This document shows, in pieces, positions 1 through 3,809 of a DNA stretch of 5,120 nt. The DNA is from Chloroflexota bacterium (GTDB taxonomy: Bacteria > Chloroflexota > Dehalococcoidia > Lucifugimonadales > CATQGZ01): contig JAQBTI010000188.1 of NCBI GenBank assembly GCA_027624995.1, positions 1 through 5,120 on the forward strand. The letters run 5' to 3'. Made by a program: the position numbers and the translations under genes. Position 1 is the first letter of the stretch. The number at the start of each line of letters is the position of its first letter. The notes beneath the pieces were generated by a model. The model did no database searches and was not told the DNA's origin. It saw only the letters and a list, made by a program, of their open reading frames with translations.

Positions 1-1
1 C

Positions 2-94
2 CGTCGCACTGTCCCTCCGAACGAATACTCTCGCCTGGTGGCTCGTCGCTCGGGCGACCAAGAGAGATCCGACGGCACCACGATGGCCCGATGA
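2..94 (+). CDS. Possible C-terminal end of an unidentified upstream gene (5' partial)
   Basis: The frame beginning at base 2 is open from the window edge to a TGA at 92-94, giving about 30 residues that end in TTMAR. Its stop overlaps the pyrG start as ATGA, a common junction between co-transcribed, translationally coupled genes. That would explain why pyrG has no convincing Shine-Dalgarno sequence or promoter just upstream. The tail is basic and polar, and I do not recognise a family. The main caution is that the other two + frames are also free of stops across bases 1-90, so the open frame alone proves little. The stretch could instead be a non-coding pyrG leader; it contains a small hairpin, GTCGC/GCGAC, at 45-58. 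The call rests on the ATGA geometry. Confidence 0.3.
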   Translation, partial: RRTVPPNEYSRLVARRSGDQERSDGTTMAR

Positions 95-1743
95 CCCGTT
101 ACATCTTCGTAACCGGTGGCGTGGTCAGCTCGGTAGGCAAAGGCATCACCGTCGCCTCGATCGGTCGCATCCTCGAGAGCCGTGGCGTCTCGGTATCGGT
201 GTTGAAACTGGACCCATACCTCAATGTCGACCCCGGTACTATGTCCCCGTACCAGCACGGGGAGGTCTTCGTCACAAAGGACGGTAGCGAAACGGACCTA
301 GACCTGGGCCATTACGAAAGATTCATTGATATAGACCTCACGAAATCGTCTAACGTAACGGCCGGCGGGATCTACAGCGAGGTCATAGCCCGGGAGCGGA
401 AAGGTGAGTTCCTGGGAGGGACGATCCAGTCCGTGCCTCATGTGACGGACGCGATAAAGAAGCGGATGCAGCTACTGGCGGTGGAGAGCGCCGCAGATGT
501 AATCGTCGTCGAGGTTGGGGGCACCGTCGGTGACATCGAAGGTCTGCCGTTCCTGGAGGCCATCCGGCAGATGCGGAACGAGGCGGGACGGGACAACGTT
601 TTTTATATCCACGTCACGTACTTACCTTATATATCCTCGACCGGCGAGCTGAAGACCAAGCCGACGCAGCACAGCGTTCGGGAGCTGCGGAGCATCGGTA
701 TTCAGCCCGATGCGATCGTTTGCCGAAGCGATCATGAAGTGACAGAGGAGATCAAGCAAAAGATCACTATCCACTGCGACGTGCCGCCGCGCGGGGTGAT
801 CACACTACCGACAGTGCCGACCGTGTATGAGGTGCCTCTGCTGTTAGAAGACCAGGGGCTGGGCGACCTGTTAGTGGAATCGATGGGGCTGTCGGCCACC
901 GACCGCGACCTGAGAGAGTGGCGCCAGATGGTTGAGGTCGTGAAGCGGCCCAAGGAGAGCCTTCCAATAGCCGTGGTGGGAAAGTATGTCGACCTGCACG
1001 ACTCTTATATCTCAGTCAAAGAGGCCCTGCTTCACGCCGGCCATGAGCACAATCGGGACATCGAAGTCATATGGGTCGGCTCGGAGGACGTGGAGAACGA
1101 GGGAGCGGAGGCGCTCCTGGGATCGGTCGGCGGAATCGTAATCCCCGGCGGATTCGGTCCTCGCGGGGTCGAGGGCATGATCGAGACCGTGCGATACGCC
1201 AGAGAAAGGCAGATCCCGTACCTCGGCCTCTGCCTGGGAATGCAGGTGTTGGTTATAGAGGTGGCCAGGAATATGCTTGGCATGCAGTTTGCGAACTCGA
1301 CCGAGTTCGACCCGGACACGCCCGACCCCGTGATTGATCTGATGCCTGACCAGAGATCGGTTACGGAGCTGGGAGGGACGATGCGTCTGGGGGTCTATCC
1401 TTGTCAGCTCGTGGACGGCAGTTTGGCGAGCAGGGCTTATGGACAGCAGATAGTGGGCGAGCGCCACCGGCATCGGTTCGAGTTCAACAACTCTTATAGA
1501 GAAGCGCTGGAGTCCGTAGACCTGTGGCCTGTCGGGCTGTCTCCAGACGGCAGGCTGGTGGAGATCATGGAGATGAGTCTCCACCCGTTTATGGTGGGCG
1601 TCCAGTTCCATCCGGAGTTCCTGTCTCGGCCGAACCGTCCTCATCCGCTATTTCGTGATTTCATTGGGGCCGCCCGCAGCACTGTTCGGGAGGGGGGCCA
1701 GCACGTCCTGCCTCTCGAGGCGGCGGCCGAAGTTCTGCCTTGA
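91..1743 (+). CDS. pyrG: CTP synthase (glutamine-hydrolysing)
   Basis: PyrG makes CTP from UTP, ATP and glutamine, the last step of pyrimidine nucleotide synthesis, as a cytosolic tetramer. The 550 residues match the usual family length and the frame is intact. The N-terminal synthetase domain (about 1-265) opens with the family signature YIFVTGGVVSS and a P-loop variant SSVGKG (13-18, Lys17). It continues with KLDPYLNVDPGTMSP (39-53), DLDLGHYERF (69-78, metal-binding Asp71), EVGGTVGDIE (141-150, Glu141 near the UTP/CTP site) and KTKPTQHS (188-195). A linker leads to the class I glutaminase domain (about 290-530): oxyanion segment PGGFG (352-356), nucleophile Cys381 in GLCLGMQ, conserved GERHRHRFEFNN (456-467), and His507/Glu509 of the catalytic triad in QFHPEF. 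ATG 91 is chosen because it gives the standard family N-terminus. No good ribosome binding site is visible, so coupling to an upstream gene is possible. All key residues are present. Confidence 0.98.
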   Translation: MTRYIFVTGGVVSSVGKGITVASIGRILESRGVSVSVLKLDPYLNVDPGTMSPYQHGEVFVTKDGSETDLDLGHYERFIDIDLTKSSNVTAGGIYSEVIARERKGEFLGGTIQSVPHVTDAIKKRMQLLAVESAADVIVVEVGGTVGDIEGLPFLEAIRQMRNEAGRDNVFYIHVTYLPYISSTGELKTKPTQHSVRELRSIGIQPDAIVCRSDHEVTEEIKQKITIHCDVPPRGVITLPTVPTVYEVPLLLEDQGLGDLLVESMGLSATDRDLREWRQMVEVVKRPKESLPIAVVGKYVDLHDSYISVKEALLHAGHEHNRDIEVIWVGSEDVENEGAEALLGSVGGIVIPGGFGPRGVEGMIETVRYARERQIPYLGLCLGMQVLVIEVARNMLGMQFANSTEFDPDTPDPVIDLMPDQRSVTELGGTMRLGVYPCQLVDGSLASRAYGQQIVGERHRHRFEFNNSYREALESVDLWPVGLSPDGRLVEIMEMSLHPFMVGVQFHPEFLSRPNRPHPLFRDFIGAARSTVREGGQHVLPLEAAAEVLP

Positions 1744-1760
1744 AGGCATCGAAGCAGGTA

Positions 1761-1789
1761 TAGACTTGCCGTCGTTCCTGTGCTAGCAT
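1761..1789 (+). promoter_or_regulatory. Candidate sigma70 promoter for rho
   Basis: A -35-like TAGACT (1761-1766) and a -10-like TAGCAT (1784-1789) are separated by 17 bp. A TG at 1781-1782 gives an extended -10 (TGCTAGCAT). It lies just 18 bp after the pyrG stop, and the predicted start would be near 1796, giving rho its own transcript with a leader of about 320 nt. Each hexamer matches consensus at 4 of 6 positions, so the call rests mainly on the spacing and the extended -10. Read-through from pyrG remains possible, since no convincing terminator separates the two genes. Confidence 0.5.
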
Positions 1790-1843
1790 TGAATCGTTAT
1801 CCCCCCCTTCTCGTTATCCTCTCGGGCCGAGCGACGCAGGTCC

Positions 1844-1954
1844 GGTTGATGACGGCAACCCCCCTAGCAAGTACGGAGCGCACTGCGGCGTTCGTGGACA
1901 ATTAGTCCACGATTAAACGAACAGGGCCTCTGCGGAAGCCGTTGCCGTACTAGG
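1844..1954 (+). promoter_or_regulatory. Structured half of the rho leader with two competing folds
   Basis: Fold A closes a long domain with the perfect 8-bp helix ACGGCAAC (1852-1859) / GTTGCCGT (1941-1948). Fold B pairs GTACGG (1871-1876) with CCGTAC (1945-1950) and CCTA (1863-1866) with TAGG (1951-1954), leaving GCAA (1867-1870) as a bulge. Fold B also frees the local hairpin GGTTG/CAACC (1844-1848/1856-1860). The two folds share bases 1945-1948, so they exclude each other. A hairpin CGTGGAC/GTCCACG (1893-1899/1905-1911, loop AATTA) can form in both. I do not recognise a described riboswitch class. The pairings are read directly from sequence; that they act as a switch is inference. Confidence 0.45.
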
Positions 1955-1990
1955 AGATTCGCGACGAACAGCAGGCGTTTGAGTCTAGGC

Positions 1991-2070
1991 AATCACTAGC
2001 AGCCACTTCACCGTTTGGACTCACCAAACACCCATCGAACCCCTTCCCTCTCGGCATTTCGTCCATTAAC
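1991..2070 (+). promoter_or_regulatory. C-rich, G-poor leader segment, candidate Rho utilisation (rut) site
   Basis: By hand count these 80 bases contain 32 C and 9 G, a clear C-over-G bubble in a region that is otherwise balanced or G-rich. Pyrimidine-C steps are frequent, for example around 2039-2052. The only obvious local structure is the hairpin GTTTGG/CCAAAC (2013-2018/2024-2029). An unstructured, C-rich, G-poor transcript is what the Rho primary binding site prefers, and rho genes elsewhere (classically E. coli) are autoregulated by Rho-dependent attenuation in their leader. Its position directly before rho supports the same here. Function is inferred from composition. Confidence 0.5.
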
Positions 2071-2123
2071 GACTACCGAGATCGGATCGGGACCGCAATT
2101 ACCACACTACCCGGAGCATGTTG

Positions 2124-3386
2124 ATGAACTTAGCTGAAATACAAGGGAAGACCAACGAAGACCTCCTAGAGATGGCCGTCGAACTCGGCATCGTGGACAA
2201 TGGCTCAACGCCCAGAAGGCAGGAGTTGCTGACAAAAGTACTCCAGTCTGTGACCGACCGCGAGGGGAACCTTGCGGCGGGCGGCATCTTGGCCATCGTC
2301 AGCGAGGGGTACGGTTTCCTCCGACAGGACGGGAACTCGAGCGGTGGGGACGTGTACGTCTCCCAGTCCCAGATACGCCGCTTCGGGCTGAGGTCCGGGG
2401 ACGAAATCTCGGGCCAAGTGAGGCCGCCCAAGGACGGCGAGAGGTATTTTGGCCTGGTCAGGGTGGAGACGGTCAACGGCCTCGATCCTGAACAGTCCCG
2501 CAGGCGTCCCAACTTCGAGAAACTGACGCCGATCTTCCCGACAGAGCAGATCGTGATGGAGACCACGAAGACCCAGTTGTCGGCACGCCTGATCGACCTC
2601 CTGGCGCCGATCGGACGAGGACAGCGGGGACTAATAGTCTCGCCGCCCAAGGCCGGGAAGACGACGCTGCTGAAGGATATCGCCAACGGCATCACGGCCA
2701 ACGCTCCCGACATTCAGATAATGGTCGCGCTGATCGGGGAACGGCCTGAAGAGGTCACGGACATCAAACGCTCCATAAAAGGCGAGGTTTACAGTTCGAC
2801 GTTCGACGAGCCGGTGGAAGACCACTGCCGCGTAGCCGAACTGGTTCTCGAGCGAGCCAAGCGGATGGTCGAGACGGGAAGAGATGTGGCAATCTTGCTT
2901 GACAGCATCACACGCTTGACCCGTGCCTACAACTTGGCGGTCCCGACCAGCGGTAGGACGCTTTCGGGAGGCATCGACCCGATAGCACTCTATCCTCCAA
3001 AGAAGTTCTTCGGGGCGGCGCGCAACACTGAAGAGGGCGGCAGCCTGACGATACTGGCCGCTTGCCTGATCGACACCGGTAGCCGGATGGACGAGGTGAT
3101 CTACGAGGAGTTCAAGGGTACCGGCAACATGGAGGTGCATCTTGACCGCAAGCTTTCCGAGCGGCGCATCTTCCCGGCCATCGACATCGACCGGAGCGGT
3201 ACTCGACGCGAGGAGCTGCTGCTCGACGAGGAAACGCTAAAGCAGGTGTGGCTATTGAGGCGGATGGTCGGGATGGTTACCTCGGACGCCATGAAGTCGT
3301 CGGAGGCGACCCAGAAGGTGCTCGAGCGCCTCGCCAAGACCAAGAATAACGCGGAGTTCCTTGCCACTTTGGGTAAAGAGATCTAG
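2124..3386 (+). CDS. rho: Transcription termination factor Rho
   Basis: Rho is a hexameric RNA-dependent ATPase that loads on C-rich nascent RNA, translocates 5' to 3' and releases RNA polymerase. ATG 2124 is preferred over the in-frame ATG at 2118. GGAG (2113-2116) sits 7 nt before 2124 but only 1 nt before 2118, and the resulting start MNLAEI resembles MNLTEL of E. coli Rho. This gives 420 residues, against 419 in E. coli. In that numbering, an N-terminal helical domain is followed by the OB-fold RNA-binding domain with GYGFLR (62-67) and DVYVSQSQIRRF (76-87). Next come Walker A SPPKAGKT (173-180, Lys179), the catalytic glutamate in ERPEEVTD (Glu209), Walker B ILLDS (Asp260), the Q-loop region around TLSGGID (279-285), R-loop TGSRMDEV (318-325) and the arginine finger in SGTR (Arg361). 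The R-loop has Arg321 where E. coli has Lys, a conservative change. No actinobacterial-type N-terminal insertion is present. The gene is intact. Confidence 0.98.
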   Translation: MNLAEIQGKTNEDLLEMAVELGIVDNGSTPRRQELLTKVLQSVTDREGNLAAGGILAIVSEGYGFLRQDGNSSGGDVYVSQSQIRRFGLRSGDEISGQVRPPKDGERYFGLVRVETVNGLDPEQSRRRPNFEKLTPIFPTEQIVMETTKTQLSARLIDLLAPIGRGQRGLIVSPPKAGKTTLLKDIANGITANAPDIQIMVALIGERPEEVTDIKRSIKGEVYSSTFDEPVEDHCRVAELVLERAKRMVETGRDVAILLDSITRLTRAYNLAVPTSGRTLSGGIDPIALYPPKKFFGAARNTEEGGSLTILAACLIDTGSRMDEVIYEEFKGTGNMEVHLDRKLSERRIFPAIDIDRSGTRREELLLDEETLKQVWLLRRMVGMVTSDAMKSSEATQKVLERLAKTKNNAEFLATLGKEI

Positions 3387-3392
3387 GAAGGC

Positions 3393-3419
3393 GCCGCCAA
3401 GGCCGGAGGCTTTGGCGGC
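3393..3419 (+). terminator. GC-rich hairpin after rho, possible terminator
   Basis: GCCGCCAAGGCC (3393-3404) pairs with GGCTTTGGCGGC (3408-3419) as a 12-bp stem with one G-U wobble and a GGA loop, starting 6 nt after the rho stop. Position and strength fit an end-of-gene structure. No T-run follows (the next bases are AAGGCTCCC), so it is not a classic intrinsic terminator. It may mark a processed 3' end, protect the rho mRNA, or act as a U-tract-less terminator. Promoters beginning at 3470 show that the next gene is transcribed separately. Confidence 0.45.
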
Positions 3420-3469
3420 AAGGCTCCCGCGGGCCGATGGAAATAGTGTGAGACTGTGGCCCTAACTTA

Positions 3470-3499
3470 TTGACAAGGCGCGAAGCAGTCCTATATAGT
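3470..3499 (+). promoter_or_regulatory. Distal sigma70 promoter (P1) of the surface-protein gene
   Basis: A perfect -35 TTGACA (3470-3475) is followed by the AT-rich run TATATAGT at 3492-3499. The -10 can be read as TATATA with a 16-bp spacer or TATAGT with an 18-bp spacer, both acceptable. The predicted start is near 3506, giving a leader of about 300 nt to the GTG at 3810. AT-rich sequence just upstream of the -35 adds support. It is one of very few AT-rich spots in a GC-rich interval. Confidence 0.6.
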
Positions 3500-3638
3500 T
3501 TCGCTGACTTTGGAGGAGGTCGGCCTCGGTAGCTTGTAGGGCCGATGGCCGGGGACAGGGGCTACGGACCGATCGGGGGGCCTGGCGCCTAGGCGCGGAG
3601 CCACCCGAGCTTTGCGCGGTGAAGGTCCCAAGGCTCCC

Positions 3639-3667
3639 TTGACAAAGGAATAGCGGTGGTGTACAAA
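3639..3667 (+). promoter_or_regulatory. Proximal sigma70 promoter (P2) of the surface-protein gene
   Basis: A perfect -35 TTGACA (3639-3644), an optimal 17-bp spacer and a -10 TACAAA (3662-3667, 4 of 6 matches to consensus). The predicted start near 3674 gives a leader of about 135 nt that includes the hairpin at 3696-3729. Together with P1 it forms a tandem promoter pair, a common arrangement for highly expressed envelope and S-layer genes. Confidence 0.65.
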
Positions 3668-3695
3668 TCATACGGTCTCGGCAAGGAAAGCGAGG

Positions 3696-3729
3696 ACCAC
3701 TCCCTGGTGAGGGTCACCACGGGAGTGGT
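3696..3729 (+). promoter_or_regulatory. Strong hairpin in the 5' leader of the surface-protein mRNA
   Basis: ACCACTCCC (3696-3704) pairs perfectly with GGGAGTGGT (3721-3729), and TGGTGA (3705-3710) pairs perfectly with TCACCA (3714-3719). Only C3720 is unpaired, and GGG forms the tip. That is 15 base pairs, starting about 20 nt after the P2 start point and ending 80 nt before the GTG. A broken T-run (TTTGTTGTG) follows, so it could be a weak attenuator. A 5' stabilising stem for a long-lived mRNA is equally plausible, and a protein-binding palindrome is possible. Confidence 0.55.
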
Positions 3730-3736
3730 TTGTTGT

Positions 3737-3758
3737 GAATCGGGAACGAATCGGGAAC
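3737..3758 (+). repeat. Tandem 11-bp direct repeat
   Basis: GAATCGGGAAC occurs twice back to back (3737-3747 and 3748-3758) with no mismatch. Eleven bases is about one helical turn, so two copies would present the same face of the DNA. It lies between the leader hairpin and the ribosome binding site. A regulator or RNA-binding protein site is possible; replication slippage is the simple alternative. Confidence 0.6.
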
Positions 3759-3792
3759 AAGGATCGCTCGGTAATTCGAACCGCACTTACTT

Positions 3793-3799
3793 AAGGGGG
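3793..3799 (+). promoter_or_regulatory. Ribosome binding site that decides the GTG 3810 start
   Basis: The purine run AAGGGGG ends 10 nt before GTG 3810. An in-frame TAA at 3792-3794 directly before it excludes any earlier start. The next in-frame ATGs, at codons 15-16, would cut into the signal peptide. Confidence 0.6.
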
Positions 3800-3809
3800 T
3801 AGGCATATC

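Larger units (their letters stand above)
3387..3809 (+). other. Gene-free regulatory interval between rho and the surface-protein gene
   Basis: No convincing coding frame exists in these 423 bases. They hold the post-rho hairpin, two sigma70-type promoters, a structured GC-rich segment between them, a leader hairpin, a tandem 11-bp repeat and the ribosome binding site. Between the promoters, GTCGGCC (3519-3525) can pair with GGCCGAT (3540-3546). GCGCCTAGGCGC (3585-3596) is a perfect 12-bp palindrome. A strong purine run, GGAGGAGG at 3512-3519, resembles a Shine-Dalgarno sequence but is followed only by TTG-TAG, a start directly followed by a stop, so it serves no visible gene. Confidence 0.6.

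Noticed and set aside
1012..1644. Minus-strand open frame of 210 codons inside pyrG
   Set aside because: It lies wholly opposite the conserved glutaminase domain of pyrG, and its translation shows no domain; it is a shadow frame.
1754..1769. Small hairpin (GCAGGT/ACTTGC) after pyrG as an intrinsic terminator
   Set aside because: It is only 6 bp with a wobble, has no T-run after it, and overlaps the candidate rho promoter.
2085..2100. T-box-like GGGACCGCAA motif before rho
   Set aside because: It lacks the full TGGNACCGCG core, any specifier stem and a following terminator, and rho is not an amino-acid-related target.
2099..2713. Minus-strand open frame of 204 codons opposite the start of rho
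   Set aside because: It is opposite the conserved Rho N-terminal and OB-fold region, has no ribosome binding site or motif, and reads as complement noise.
3545..3592. Possible 15-codon leader peptide starting at ATG 3545
   Set aside because: The only strong Shine-Dalgarno-like run (3512-3519) is about 25 nt upstream, too far to serve it. The peptide is Gly-rich with no regulatory codon run.
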